Assembly: GCA_033765345.1 (NCBI GenBank)
Contig: JANRIC010000143.1
Span: 1-61,399 of the forward strand
Direction: 5' to 3'
Origin: JANRIC01 sp033765345
Lineage (GTDB): Bacteria; Bacteroidota; Bacteroidia; Cytophagales; Microscillaceae
Length of the DNA: 61,399 nt
Below are positions 42,609-53,302 of this stretch, one piece after another. Below the pieces are notes generated by a model, which saw nothing but the letters and a program-made list of their open reading frames with translations, did not search any database and was not told the DNA's origin. Every line of letters starts with the position of its first letter. Within the stretch, counting starts at the first letter, position 1. The position numbers and the translations under genes are program-made.

Positions 42609-45600
42609 ATGAAAAAAATCAACCGTTTTCAGACCAGTCTGTTTTTGGTCTTGGTCTTACTGAGTTTAAATTTAAATTTTAGTTTTGGTGTGGCGCAAAC
42701 TACCCGGTGGATTGGGGCCGTGAATAGTAATTGGAATAATGCTGGCAATTGGGATAATGGCGTGCCTGTCGGCTCGATCCAGGCAATCGTTGGTAATGCT
42801 GGTTTCAGTCCTGCAATTAGTTCTGCGATTAGTATCCAAAGCCTGGATATTGAAGTCGGTGCTACTCTCAATATCAATAGTGGTTCTCTCGCTGTGACTA
42901 CCAACCTCAATAATGAAGGTGTCTTAAATATCAACGGTGCCAATATAACTGTATCGGGAAATTTCCAAAATAGCGGTACGGTGCTTCTCTCTACCAACCG
43001 CACCCTACGCATTGCAGCAAATCTCAATAATGATGGGGCTTTTAGTATTGCCCAGCCCAGTACCGTAGAATTTAATGGCACAGGTAATCATCAATTGAGC
43101 GGCAGCAATAGCATTAATTTCAGTAATCTTACCATCAATAAATCAGGCGGTGGGAGTATTCTTCTGACAAGAGACATCAACCTCGCCAATGACCTAAGTA
43201 TCAACAATGGCAGCCTTCAGGTTGATTTAAATATCGTACTTACTTTGGGGGGGAATCTGACCAACAACAGCCTGCTCATTTCATCCAACCCAAGTACGTG
43301 TAGATTGCAGGGTACAGGAACCAACACCATCTCCGGGACGGGCATCACCAATTTTGACCAACTTGAAATCCTTAAAACAGGGGGAGTTATTCAAATCAAT
43401 CAAGATATTTTGATTCACCAAAATTGCCAGATTCCTGTGGGAGTAACTGTGGTTTTAGGAGCATCTAGGAAATTATCCCTAGATGGCCAATTAATCAATC
43501 AAGGCACAATTGACCTGAGTAGCAATGGCAATACGGTCGCATTTACAGGGAACAGCACGGTGAGCCTTGCCGGAAGCGGATTAAGCATTTTTCAAAATCT
43601 GGAAATAGACAAAAGCGGGGCAGGACAACTGACCCTTAACACAGATATTATCGTACAAGGAGACCTGGCAATCCTGAACGGTTTCGTACAATTAAATACA
43701 AGCAACACCCTGAGTTTATACAAAAATCTGCAAAGTACAGGGATACTCAACACCCAAAGCAATAGCAGGGTCATTTTACAAGGAACGGGTAATCACACCC
43801 TAAGCGGAACTTCACCCCTCGATATCAAAGAATTAATTTTAAATAAAACCAACGGCAATTTAAATATCAATCAAAGTCTGACTCTTGAAGAAGATTTTAC
43901 GATTCCTCCCGCAGTCATTTGTAATCTGGCTTCTGGGATGACCCTTTCTCTGGGAAATGACTTTACCAACAACGGCAATCTAAACGCCGCTTCTGGGAGT
44001 ATAATAAATCTTACTGGTGCTGGCACGAATACAATTACCGGAACGAACCCCTGCATCCTGGATTTCTTTCAACTTTCAAAAACTTCCGGGACGGTTTCCA
44101 TAGATCAAAACCTCCAGGTAAACCAAACTTTTACCATCCCCACAGGGGTACTTTTCAGCCTACAAGCCAATCGCCGTCTGACGTGTAACCAGCTAATTAT
44201 CAATCAGGGAGTTTTTGATTCCAGCCAACCCGGAAGTACTTTGATATTTGGAGGTACTAGCAACATAGCCATTTCAGCAACGGGAATTAATACCTTTCGT
44301 AATCTGGAAATGGCTAAATCTGGCAGCGGAACTTTAACCATAGATCAATCTATCAGTGTCTTAGAAGACCTCACCCTTAGCACAGGTACAGCCACGCTTA
44401 ATTCCTTTATGACGATTTCTTTGTTTGGAAGTCTACACAACTTGGCTACCTTGAGTGCCGCAAACGGAAGTATCCTAGAACTTAAGGGACCGGACTCAAA
44501 TTTCCTGGATGGAACAAACGCACTGGTTCTCAGTCAATGGATCATCAATAAAGTAAGCGGAAATGTAGAAATCGGGCTGGATCTAAGTATAAGCAATAAT
44601 ATGATTGTTCCGGCTGGAGTGAATGTTATACTTAAAACAGATGCCCAGCTTTCTATCAGCCAAAATTTCTTAAATTATGGAGAATTTAATGCAGAACCCA
44701 ATAGCATTTTTGATATACGGGGTACAGGATTAACGAGTATTGGCGGTACTAAACCTAGTAATTTTCACACTTTACAAATCAGTAAAACGGCAGGGAGCAT
44801 TATTTTATCCCAGAATGTCCGTATCGTTCATGATCTGAGTATTCCTACGGGAGTGAGTATGACTTTGAGTTCTGGATTTTTATTGGGTTTGGAAAATGAT
44901 TTTACCATCAATGGCTCTTTTACTGCGGCCAGTACAAGCTCTCTGGAGTTTAGCGGTTCTGCTACGAGTGTAATTTCCGGGGGAAGTAGTCTGAATATCG
45001 GCTATCTGATCATCAACAAAACCGGAGGAGGAGTAAACTGCCAGATGAATATCAATATCAGTCAGGACTTCAATCTGAATATCGGTACATGTACACTCTA
45101 TGCGGGTAGAAGCCTGCGCTTAAATGGAAATTTTCTGGTGAATGGCACTTTCAGCTCTCAAACAGGAGGTGTTTTTGAAGTAAGCGGAACGGCTACCAAT
45201 CTATTCAGTGGTACAGCCACACAGATTAATTTTGATATTTTTCAAATCTCCAAAACAGCAGGCACAATTGAATATGCTACCGACATCTCTATTATTCAAA
45301 ACCTGACCATTCCTGCAGGGGTGAGCGTCTTGCTGCACTCGGGTCATATCCTGAGATTATCCAATAATTTGATCAATCATGGAATCCTCGACAACAGTGC
45401 TGTTGGAAATACTGTGATTTTTGAAGGTGCCAGCAGTGTATCAGTTTCCGGCACAGGAACCCATGATTTTAGAAATCTAACTCTGAACAAAAGCGGTGGG
45501 GCTACATTGACCCTCAGCGCACCTGTCCGAATATTTGAAGACCTAACAGTCACACAAGGGCGATTGGTACTCGGAAGTGGGCAACAGATCAGTTTACACG

Positions 45601-48600
45601 GTGATTTTACAAATCATGGAGCTTTGTTTGATCCACCGAACCCTTCTACTTTTGAATTTGCAGGTAATGGTAATCAAATCTTTGATGGTACATTTAATTT
45701 CAATTTTAGAACTGTCATTGTCAGCAAAACGGGTGGTATAGTCACCTTTAATAGGAATACAATTTTTTATGAAAACCTACAAATCCCCTTGGCAGTCAAT
45801 TTTACACTCAACGCTGCCGAGTTTAGATTGGACGGTAACCTCAGCATAGAAGGTTCATTGATTCAAAATACTGGACTTTTCAGAATGGGAGGTACTACGG
45901 CAGCTTTGGTAAGTGGAAGCGGAACGCCTCAGTTCCGGGATTTAACCATTGATAAAAACAATACAGCTACTCTGGTTGATTTTCAGACGGATTTGATCGT
46001 GATACGTGATTTTAGAATTATCCGAGGAACATTTACGCTGAATACAAACCGCACCATGACTGTTTATGAAGATTTCCGAAGGGATAATACGGGCGTTTTT
46101 AATGCCTCCGCCAATTCAACAGTAATTTTTACTGGAGATTTGATTAGTTTGGTGCTATCTTCCAGCGTAAGTTTTAATAATTTGACCATCAACAAAACGG
46201 CCTTGAATCCTGCAACCAATGTGCAGGCTTCGGTGCGTATTGAGAACAACCTCAGCATCACCGTCAACAATCACCTCCAACTGACCCGCGGGCGAATCAT
46301 AACCGCATATAGTGCTCGATTACTCATTCTTGGCAACGCAGCTACCAGCAGCAGTGCCCACGCCGATAGTTTTGTAGATGGGCCGATCCGAAAAATAGGC
46401 AATACTGCTTTTATTTTTCCGATCGGCAAAGACGGACGAACAGGGCGAATAGCCATAAACCCTACAGTAGCAGGAGTCAATACCGATTTTTTTACAGCAG
46501 AATATTTTGCAGTTACCTTTGGAAACAGTTCGCTGAATTCGCCGCCCCTGGGGGATGCCAGCGATAGAGAATATTGGCGACTGGAGCGAAACGGCACTAC
46601 CACAGTCAGCGTAAGGCTTTACTGGGAAAGTGGAACCGTCAGCGGGCTGAATGGACCCAATACAACGATTGACCCAGCATTGCTTAAAATCGGTCAGTGG
46701 AATGATGCAGCAGATATTTGGGAAACCAGAGAAGGCTTTAACTTGAATGGAACTTTTGATATGAGTGGGTATATAGAAAGTGCCCCAGGGCAAAATACAT
46801 TTGGACAGTTCAAACATTGGACATTGGTATACGAACAGAATAACCTGGATTGGGGTATTGTGACCTGGATAGGAGCGATCGACAACAACTGGCACAATCG
46901 CCTCAATTGGTCTCCAGCCGAAGTACCCACTGATCTGAATGATGTATGGCTTATCGGAGATCGCCCTTTCTTTCCTAGCATCGATACGGCGGCTGCCATT
47001 GCCAAAAGTCTGAATATTTCTTCGGATATTTCACCGGGTGTGCAGGCTGTGGTGCTTCCAACACTTACAATCAATGACACCCTCCGGGTAGTCGGTACAG
47101 GAGCAGGTGGAGAAATCAATTGTTCGGGAACAATCTTTAATAACAGTGTATTCAATGGAAACTGGAGGCTGACTATTCAGGATGAAGGACAAGTCATGAA
47201 CCACGGAACCATCAGAATGCTGGAAAATGCCGCCTTGAATGACAATGCCCTATTGTTGAATTACCAAAATTTTCGGGCAGTTGATATTTTGGGAAATGGT
47301 AATTCTGATCTATTAAATGAAGGTTTTATACAAATTGATGATGATCTGGACATCCGAAATAACCATCAATTCACCAATAACCATACTTTGATTATCCTCG
47401 ATGAGATTTTCGGACGGAATGATGCCCGACTGATCAATCAGGATAGCTTACTGGTTTATGAAAAAATCACCATGTCCAATAATTTTATCATGGATAATTT
47501 TGAGACACTCATCACCGGATATGCCCGAGCAGGTACGATTAGCCTAAATAATAACAGCCGCATCAATAATTCAAGCAGTGCTACGCTGACCGTTCAGGCA
47601 AACCCCAGCCCGGGTTCTATTGTATTAAGTACAACAGCCTCAATACTGAATCAAGGTTTGATTACTTGCGGCTTGGATTTTCGCATTACTTCTGCTACGG
47701 CCTCGGTAAGCAATGAAAATCTGATTCAGGTTCGGCAAAACTTTGAAAATAATGGGGTCTTTAGCGGAAACGGTATTTTGGAGTTTTATGACAATACTCC
47801 AGCTACTTCCCGAATCTATGGCAGTACGAACCCTGCCTTTTCACATCATTTGATTTTGAGTAAAACTTCCGGGCTTTTGCAGGTGGAGCAAAATATAGAA
47901 GTCACCGAAGATTTGATTATTCCAAATAATTATACCGTATCGGTTTTCCCCAATATCGCCATTTCACTTTTGGCTAATTTTGTCAATGACGGTGTACTAA
48001 ATGCCCAAACCAATAGTTCGGTAATCTTTACTGGTGGAAACAATGCAAGCATCAGTGGTGATCAACCTATAGCTTTTTATCATTTAGTCAATCAGAAAAC
48101 TGGGGCTGCCCTTACAAGTGTGGATCGTCCCATACGAATAGCCGGAGATTTGAATAATAACGGAGGAATCCTTGAAATTACAGCCAATCGAAGCATTCAT
48201 ATCACAAATTCGGGTGCTTTGAATAACCAGGCTACCTTAATCAACCTGGGTACTTTACACAGTACCGGATTTCTTTATAACAACGCCGGAGCTACCCTCG
48301 ACAATCGAGATACCCTGACCGTATACCAAAACGAAAACAGAGGCACTATCATCAATCAAAATAATGCTAATTTTTATACAAATTACAGAACCAATAATCG
48401 AGGTACGGGACTCATCACCAATAACGGGCGTTATTATTCAGATTATTATCACGATAATTATGATAATTCTTTGATTGTCAATAGTGGCACACTTTCCACT
48501 TCCTGGGGAATTTATAGCTATAACAACGCTCAAGTAATCAATAATAACTCAGGAACTATCAGCACCCTTGCTGCCGATTACGCCAACCGAAATAGTTCAA

Positions 48601-50570
48601 TAACCCAAAATTTTGGACTGATCACCACCGGAAGACACCTTGAACTCATCAGTAACGGGCAATTGATCAATAGCGGAACAATCACAGCCCAACAAAATGT
48701 ATATGTCCGGGATATTTCTATCCTTACAAACAACGGCACGATTACCGCTACCTATGACGTGTTTATTCAAAACAATGGTCAATTTATTAACAATCATCTA
48801 CTTCGCCTTCAGGATGATTTTGAAAATCAAAGAATTTTTACCGGAACGGGTATCATTGAGTTTTTTGGAAATAACGCCTCTTCCCGAATTTATGGCACAA
48901 ATCCCGTATTTAGTCATCAATTAATTATTAATAAAACTGGCGGGCAAATCGACGTAGAAAACAGCATCACGGTAATCAACACATTGACCAATCCAGAAGC
49001 ACATCAATTGAACCTGGTGAATGGTGCCATTACCCTGCAACAAAGCCTTTTTAATCACGGAAACTTGCAGGGATCAGCAGGTACAGAACTGGTATTCACC
49101 CAGGCCGGAGATGATACCCTCCGTGGAAACGGTACAACAAGCCTTTATGACCTAAGTATCGAGAAAAGTGGCGAAGCTTTGTTAATCCTTGAGCAAGATC
49201 TAACCGTCAACAATGACTTTAACAATACCGGAGGGCACTTTAGGCTTAACTCCCATATCAAGCTCAATATCGGTGGTGACATCGTAAATAATTCCACTTT
49301 TGAAGCCCAACACAATAGCATAGTAACCTTTTTTGGCAATAGTGCATTCATCAGTGGATCAAGTTCCTTGGAATTTTATGACCTGATCGTAGACAAAGAC
49401 GGGCTTGCAAGTGCTACATTAAACCGTGAAATCACGATCAAAAGCGGTGGGCATCTTACGCTCACCTCCGGGCTGATCAATTCATCCAACACCCATTTGC
49501 TGGTACTTCAGGATGATGCGACTAGTTCAACGGGTAGTGCTGCAAGTTTTGTGAATGGCCCAATGCGTAAAATCGGCGATGATCCTTTTGTGTTTCCGCT
49601 CGGAAAGGGTACAAAATGGGCACGCCTAGAAATAAGTGACCTAAATCTTAGCCAGACAAACGATTATTTTGAGGCACAATATTATCCCTTTGGGTATGGC
49701 AACTATACGGTGGATTCAACTTTAAATCATGTAAGTCTGCTGGAATATTGGGACCTCAAACGAGGCAATACCCTATCGGGTACCGGAACCACCGAAGCCC
49801 TTGTATCCATCTATTGGCAAGACCCTATTTTTACGGATTTGGTCAATGTATCCATCAATGATTTGAAGGTAGCCCATTTTGAAGCCGGGAAATGGACGGA
49901 CAAAGGCGGAGTTGTCAGCGGAAATCTGAGCCAGGGCAAAATCACCACAGATTTTCGCCAGAATAATTTCAGTCCCTGGACATTTGCCTCCAAGACAGGG
50001 GTGAATCCCTTACCCCTTAGCCTGGTTTCTTTTGAAGCCCGTAAAATTGCCGAGCGAACCATCCAGCTTGATTGGGCTACAACTGTGGAAGTAAATACAA
50101 GTCATTTTGAAATACAAAGAAGTAATGATGCCCAAAATTTTGAAAGCTTGGGGCTTGTCGATGCTGTAGGAAATAGCAATAACCGCCAAAATTATCAGTT
50201 CACAGACTTTTCTCCGCTATCCGGCACAAGCTATTATCGCCTGAAAATGGTGGATGCAGATGCCAGTTTTAGTTATTCGCCTATTCGTTCGGTACGATTG
50301 GAAGGAGACATCCTGCCCGAAATCTCTCAGCTTTTCCCCAATCCATTTATCACAGATCTAAACCTGGAGCTTCGACTGAATCCCCAAGAAAATTACCAAA
50401 TCCGCTTGGTGGATATGTTGGGGCGAGACGTATTTCAAAAACAGCTTAGCCCTTCGCAAGTCTCGATTTCCAAACTTCGCCTTGAACTGGCAGCATTGAG
50501 CGGTGGTACGTATCTGCTCGTACTGGAAAGCAAAAGTATAAAAATTACAAAAAGGGTCATCAAACAATAA
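42609..50570 (+). CDS. Giant repetitive surface protein secreted by T9SS
   Basis: 2653 residues. Signal peptide to about 30 (LNLNFSFGVAQ). The first half starts at about 32 with TRWIGAVNSNWNNAGNWDNG and contains about 14 repeats of about 85 residues built on GTGxxxISGTxxxxFxNLxIxKSGG, then a cap at about 1237-1400 (SFVDGPIRKIG, FPIGKDG). The same plan begins again at about 1416 (VTWIGAIDNNWHNRLNW), with Asn-rich repeats, at least five of the same family, and a second cap at about 2295 (SFVNGPMRKIGDDPFVFPLG). A fibronectin-like domain (about 2465-2570) and a T9SS type A sorting domain (LFPNPFITDLNLELR to the end) close it. The repeats predict a long beta-helix, likely an adhesin or fibre. It is monocistronic. 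Confidence 0.92.
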   Translation: MKKINRFQTSLFLVLVLLSLNLNFSFGVAQTTRWIGAVNSNWNNAGNWDNGVPVGSIQAIVGNAGFSPAISSAISIQSLDIEVGATLNINSGSLAVTTNLNNEGVLNINGANITVSGNFQNSGTVLLSTNRTLRIAANLNNDGAFSIAQPSTVEFNGTGNHQLSGSNSINFSNLTINKSGGGSILLTRDINLANDLSINNGSLQVDLNIVLTLGGNLTNNSLLISSNPSTCRLQGTGTNTISGTGITNFDQLEILKTGGVIQINQDILIHQNCQIPVGVTVVLGASRKLSLDGQLINQGTIDLSSNGNTVAFTGNSTVSLAGSGLSIFQNLEIDKSGAGQLTLNTDIIVQGDLAILNGFVQLNTSNTLSLYKNLQSTGILNTQSNSRVILQGTGNHTLSGTSPLDIKELILNKTNGNLNINQSLTLEEDFTIPPAVICNLASGMTLSLGNDFTNNGNLNAASGSIINLTGAGTNTITGTNPCILDFFQLSKTSGTVSIDQNLQVNQTFTIPTGVLFSLQANRRLTCNQLIINQGVFDSSQPGSTLIFGGTSNIAISATGINTFRNLEMAKSGSGTLTIDQSISVLEDLTLSTGTATLNSFMTISLFGSLHNLATLSAANGSILELKGPDSNFLDGTNALVLSQWIINKVSGNVEIGLDLSISNNMIVPAGVNVILKTDAQLSISQNFLNYGEFNAEPNSIFDIRGTGLTSIGGTKPSNFHTLQISKTAGSIILSQNVRIVHDLSIPTGVSMTLSSGFLLGLENDFTINGSFTAASTSSLEFSGSATSVISGGSSLNIGYLIINKTGGGVNCQMNINISQDFNLNIGTCTLYAGRSLRLNGNFLVNGTFSSQTGGVFEVSGTATNLFSGTATQINFDIFQISKTAGTIEYATDISIIQNLTIPAGVSVLLHSGHILRLSNNLINHGILDNSAVGNTVIFEGASSVSVSGTGTHDFRNLTLNKSGGATLTLSAPVRIFEDLTVTQGRLVLGSGQQISLHGDFTNHGALFDPPNPSTFEFAGNGNQIFDGTFNFNFRTVIVSKTGGIVTFNRNTIFYENLQIPLAVNFTLNAAEFRLDGNLSIEGSLIQNTGLFRMGGTTAALVSGSGTPQFRDLTIDKNNTATLVDFQTDLIVIRDFRIIRGTFTLNTNRTMTVYEDFRRDNTGVFNASANSTVIFTGDLISLVLSSSVSFNNLTINKTALNPATNVQASVRIENNLSITVNNHLQLTRGRIITAYSARLLILGNAATSSSAHADSFVDGPIRKIGNTAFIFPIGKDGRTGRIAINPTVAGVNTDFFTAEYFAVTFGNSSLNSPPLGDASDREYWRLERNGTTTVSVRLYWESGTVSGLNGPNTTIDPALLKIGQWNDAADIWETREGFNLNGTFDMSGYIESAPGQNTFGQFKHWTLVYEQNNLDWGIVTWIGAIDNNWHNRLNWSPAEVPTDLNDVWLIGDRPFFPSIDTAAAIAKSLNISSDISPGVQAVVLPTLTINDTLRVVGTGAGGEINCSGTIFNNSVFNGNWRLTIQDEGQVMNHGTIRMLENAALNDNALLLNYQNFRAVDILGNGNSDLLNEGFIQIDDDLDIRNNHQFTNNHTLIILDEIFGRNDARLINQDSLLVYEKITMSNNFIMDNFETLITGYARAGTISLNNNSRINNSSSATLTVQANPSPGSIVLSTTASILNQGLITCGLDFRITSATASVSNENLIQVRQNFENNGVFSGNGILEFYDNTPATSRIYGSTNPAFSHHLILSKTSGLLQVEQNIEVTEDLIIPNNYTVSVFPNIAISLLANFVNDGVLNAQTNSSVIFTGGNNASISGDQPIAFYHLVNQKTGAALTSVDRPIRIAGDLNNNGGILEITANRSIHITNSGALNNQATLINLGTLHSTGFLYNNAGATLDNRDTLTVYQNENRGTIINQNNANFYTNYRTNNRGTGLITNNGRYYSDYYHDNYDNSLIVNSGTLSTSWGIYSYNNAQVINNNSGTISTLAADYANRNSSITQNFGLITTGRHLELISNGQLINSGTITAQQNVYVRDISILTNNGTITATYDVFIQNNGQFINNHLLRLQDDFENQRIFTGTGIIEFFGNNASSRIYGTNPVFSHQLIINKTGGQIDVENSITVINTLTNPEAHQLNLVNGAITLQQSLFNHGNLQGSAGTELVFTQAGDDTLRGNGTTSLYDLSIEKSGEALLILEQDLTVNNDFNNTGGHFRLNSHIKLNIGGDIVNNSTFEAQHNSIVTFFGNSAFISGSSSLEFYDLIVDKDGLASATLNREITIKSGGHLTLTSGLINSSNTHLLVLQDDATSSTGSAASFVNGPMRKIGDDPFVFPLGKGTKWARLEISDLNLSQTNDYFEAQYYPFGYGNYTVDSTLNHVSLLEYWDLKRGNTLSGTGTTEALVSIYWQDPIFTDLVNVSINDLKVAHFEAGKWTDKGGVVSGNLSQGKITTDFRQNNFSPWTFASKTGVNPLPLSLVSFEARKIAERTIQLDWATTVEVNTSHFEIQRSNDAQNFESLGLVDAVGNSNNRQNYQFTDFSPLSGTSYYRLKMVDADASFSYSPIRSVRLEGDILPEISQLFPNPFITDLNLELRLNPQENYQIRLVDMLGRDVFQKQLSPSQVSISKLRLELAALSGGTYLLVLESKSIKITKRVIKQ

Positions 50571-50676
50571 TTTGGATAATTGGCGTGGATTGGGTAGATT
50601 TGTTTAAGAGAATATATTTATAAAACACCTCATGAATATTGTCAAAAGTATCATTGACCAAAAAGAGTTAATAAAA

Positions 50677-52413
50677 TTAGCCGACATTACTTTGGCGAGC
50701 GTATTGGTTTGATTTCTGTACCCAATGTGCGTTTTTTTGGTCATAAAAATCAACTGCTTCTTGAATATGCAGGAAGAATTTCTCAGCTTCGATTTTCTGC
50801 ATCACTCCACTCCGGTGCAAGGCATCTCTTACAGGACCCTTTACGCCAGTCATATACAACTGAATGTGTTGCTTTTTTAGCTCGTCAACCCATTGATTGA
50901 GCATTTCCAAAGCACTGGCATCTACAGTATTAATGCTTTCAGCGTTGAGTATCAGTAGTTTCAGATTGGGCATTTTTGCCTGCACTAGCTTTCGCATAGT
51001 TTCCTGAAAATGACTGAGATTGGCAAAATACAGGGAGGCATCATAACGTACAATCAAAACATCTTGCCGGGTAATTACTTCCTCAAAACGACTTACATTG
51101 CGATATTCTTGGGTATCTGGAAAGCAACCTAAAACGGCATAATGTGGTTGTGTGGTGAGATAAATTACCAGAATCAAAGAAAGAAACACACCGATCAGAA
51201 TACCTTCTTGAATTCCCATCGTAAGCGTCACTATAAAAGTAACCAAAAGCATCAGGAGTTCGTCCTTTTTATTTTTCCAAAGAAATTTGGGGTATTTTGT
51301 ATCTACCAGACTGTATACTGCCGCGATAATGATCGCTGCCAGGATGGCTTTGGGCAAAAAATAAAATACCGGCGTAAGAAATAATAAGACAAGAGCGATA
51401 AATACGGCACTCACCAGAGAAGCCATACCTGTTCTTGCCCCAGCCTGTTCATTGACGGCTGTGCGTGAGAAGCCCCCTGTGGTAGGAAAAGCCCTGAAAA
51501 AAGAACCGATGATATTAGCCATGCCCAGGGCAATGAGCTCCTGATTGGGTCTGATTTCATGGTCTTTGTTTTTCATTTGCATGGCTTTGGATACAGAGAT
51601 AGCTTCCATAAAAGCTATCAAAGCCAGTGGAAAGGCAATGGCCAACAAATCTCTCAGAGCAGGATTTGACCAATCAGGAATACTAGGCAGTGGAAAACCT
51701 TGTGGAATTTCTCCAACGATTTTTACACCGTATTTTTCCAAATCAAACCATACCACTGCCAAAATACCCAATACAACAACAATCAAAGAACCTGGTATAG
51801 TCAAGCGATATTTTTTATTGATGTTTTTGACCGTCTGTAAGATCAAAATCCCCAAAATTCCTAAAATCAGCGTAAACCAATGGATTTGCTCTATATTGTT
51901 AAAACCTTGATAAACAAGGGTTTGTATTTGATTGCTCCGCCCTGTATTGATGCCTGTAAAGTCCTTGAGCTGATTCAGCCCAATGATAAAAGCAGCCGCA
52001 GAGGTAAAACCACTAATCACCGGACTGGAAAGAAAATTCACCAAAAAGCCCAACCTGAATACCCCAAATAAAAACTGAATGCTGCCCATCAACAAAGCCA
52101 GTAAAATGGCTAGCTCGATATACTCGACACTTCCCACTACTGCCAATGTAGACAAACCCGCAGCTACTAGCAAAGAATCCATCGCTACAGGTGCAACGGA
52201 AAGCTGACGAGAAGTACCCATCACAGCATACACCGCCTGCGGAATCAGTGCCGCATACAACCCATACACCGGAGGCAAACCTGCAATCAAAGCATAAGCC
52301 ATCCCTTGCGGAATGAGCATAATCCCTACAATAAGCCCTGCTGTAAGATCATTCTTGAAATATGCCTTCGGATAATTGGTTAACCACTCAAAAATGGGTA
52401 GATATTTCTTCAT
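50677..52413 (-). CDS. SulP-family anion transporter with STAS domain
   Basis: 578 residues. The transmembrane domain covers about 20-420 with the family signature GLIVGIMLIPQGMAYALIAG near 27-46, PVISGFTSAAAFIIG and FFRAFPTTGGFSRTAVNEQAG. The C-terminal STAS domain is about 440-550 (LIVRYDASLYFANLSHFQET, NTVDASALEMLNQ). SulP proteins import sulfate or bicarbonate, or exchange anions. It is the last gene of a minus-strand set with an exported methyltransferase and a persulfide dioxygenase, separated by gaps of about 104 bp, which favours sulfate or another sulfur anion as substrate (inference from context). Confidence 0.92.
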   Translation of the reverse strand: MKKYLPIFEWLTNYPKAYFKNDLTAGLIVGIMLIPQGMAYALIAGLPPVYGLYAALIPQAVYAVMGTSRQLSVAPVAMDSLLVAAGLSTLAVVGSVEYIELAILLALLMGSIQFLFGVFRLGFLVNFLSSPVISGFTSAAAFIIGLNQLKDFTGINTGRSNQIQTLVYQGFNNIEQIHWFTLILGILGILILQTVKNINKKYRLTIPGSLIVVVLGILAVVWFDLEKYGVKIVGEIPQGFPLPSIPDWSNPALRDLLAIAFPLALIAFMEAISVSKAMQMKNKDHEIRPNQELIALGMANIIGSFFRAFPTTGGFSRTAVNEQAGARTGMASLVSAVFIALVLLFLTPVFYFLPKAILAAIIIAAVYSLVDTKYPKFLWKNKKDELLMLLVTFIVTLTMGIQEGILIGVFLSLILVIYLTTQPHYAVLGCFPDTQEYRNVSRFEEVITRQDVLIVRYDASLYFANLSHFQETMRKLVQAKMPNLKLLILNAESINTVDASALEMLNQWVDELKKQHIQLYMTGVKGPVRDALHRSGVMQKIEAEKFFLHIQEAVDFYDQKNAHWVQKSNQYARQSNVG

Positions 52414-52517
52414 TTTTATAGGGAGAGTTCGTAGATAACAAGAGAAAATCCATCGATTCTAGCAGTTAAATCTTGTATAAACCAAATAGACCCACATGGA
52501 TCTGTGAACTATTGACT

Positions 52518-53198
52518 TCATTCTGCTATGAGAATATACTGATATTCCAGGGTATTTTGGTCTATCTGAATCTTATTAAAACCTGCTTTTTCCAATTCTT
52601 GTTTCACCGCATCGGCACTGAGTTTCATCTCATCCGAAGGACCGTGTGGTAAATCTCCTTTTTTGAAATCTACGATCATCAATTTGCCTTTAGATTTCAG
52701 TCCTTCTTTTGTTTTTTGAAAATAGTCTACTCGGTTCTCGATATGGTGATAGACATTGACCAGCAGCACCCAGTCAGCCTCTTCACGCTCGAGCAGGGGA
52801 GAGTCATAGGGGATTTTTCGGGTTTGGATTTTGGCAGATAGATTTTCTTTTTGGATTTTTTGGTTGATATATTCCAAAAAACGCTCATCTACATCCGCAG
52901 CGATGACTTGTTTGGCTTGTGGAGCAATTCTAAAGCTAAAATAGCCTGTACCTGCACCGATTTCTACTACGGTGGCTTTTTTTAAATTGCCCATCAGGGC
53001 AATGACCTTTTCGGGTTGCTGCCACTTTGCTCTTTCTTCATTTTCAAAGCGGGCAACGAGGGTGTCAAATTTTTGACTGTGCATGTGCTTGTTGGCTTGA
53101 TTGTGCATACCGTGTGGGTGATCTTGAGCGAATGTGGGATGTATGACTGTGAAATATAAAAGTGTCATACCCAACCAATTGTTTATATGAACTTGCAT
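52518..53198 (-). CDS. Exported class I SAM-dependent methyltransferase
   Basis: 226 residues. The start looks like a signal peptide (GMTLLYFTVIHPTFAQ) followed by a His/Met-rich segment (DHPHGMHNQANKHMHSQ, about 26-42) that could bind metal. The methyltransferase fold starts near 60: motif I VVEIGAGTGYFSFRI, then IAADVDERFLEYI, LLVNVYHHIENR and GKLMIVDFKKGDLPHGP. Export of an enzyme that needs cytoplasmic SAM is odd; either the N-terminus is an anchor or the substrate is periplasmic. Similar signal-bearing methyltransferases are known in Bacteroidota. It lies between a persulfide dioxygenase and SulP. The substrate is unknown; arsenic, selenium or sulfur species are possible. Confidence 0.8.
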   Translation of the reverse strand: MQVHINNWLGMTLLYFTVIHPTFAQDHPHGMHNQANKHMHSQKFDTLVARFENEERAKWQQPEKVIALMGNLKKATVVEIGAGTGYFSFRIAPQAKQVIAADVDERFLEYINQKIQKENLSAKIQTRKIPYDSPLLEREEADWVLLVNVYHHIENRVDYFQKTKEGLKSKGKLMIVDFKKGDLPHGPSDEMKLSADAVKQELEKAGFNKIQIDQNTLEYQYILIAE

Positions 53199-53302
53199 GC
53201 GATTAAGTTTATGAGTTTATGTAAATTTTGTGATGTGAGGAAATCAGTTTTCCAATTTTCTACGTGAAAACCAATTCCCAACATTCTATAAAAATATCCT
53301 GA

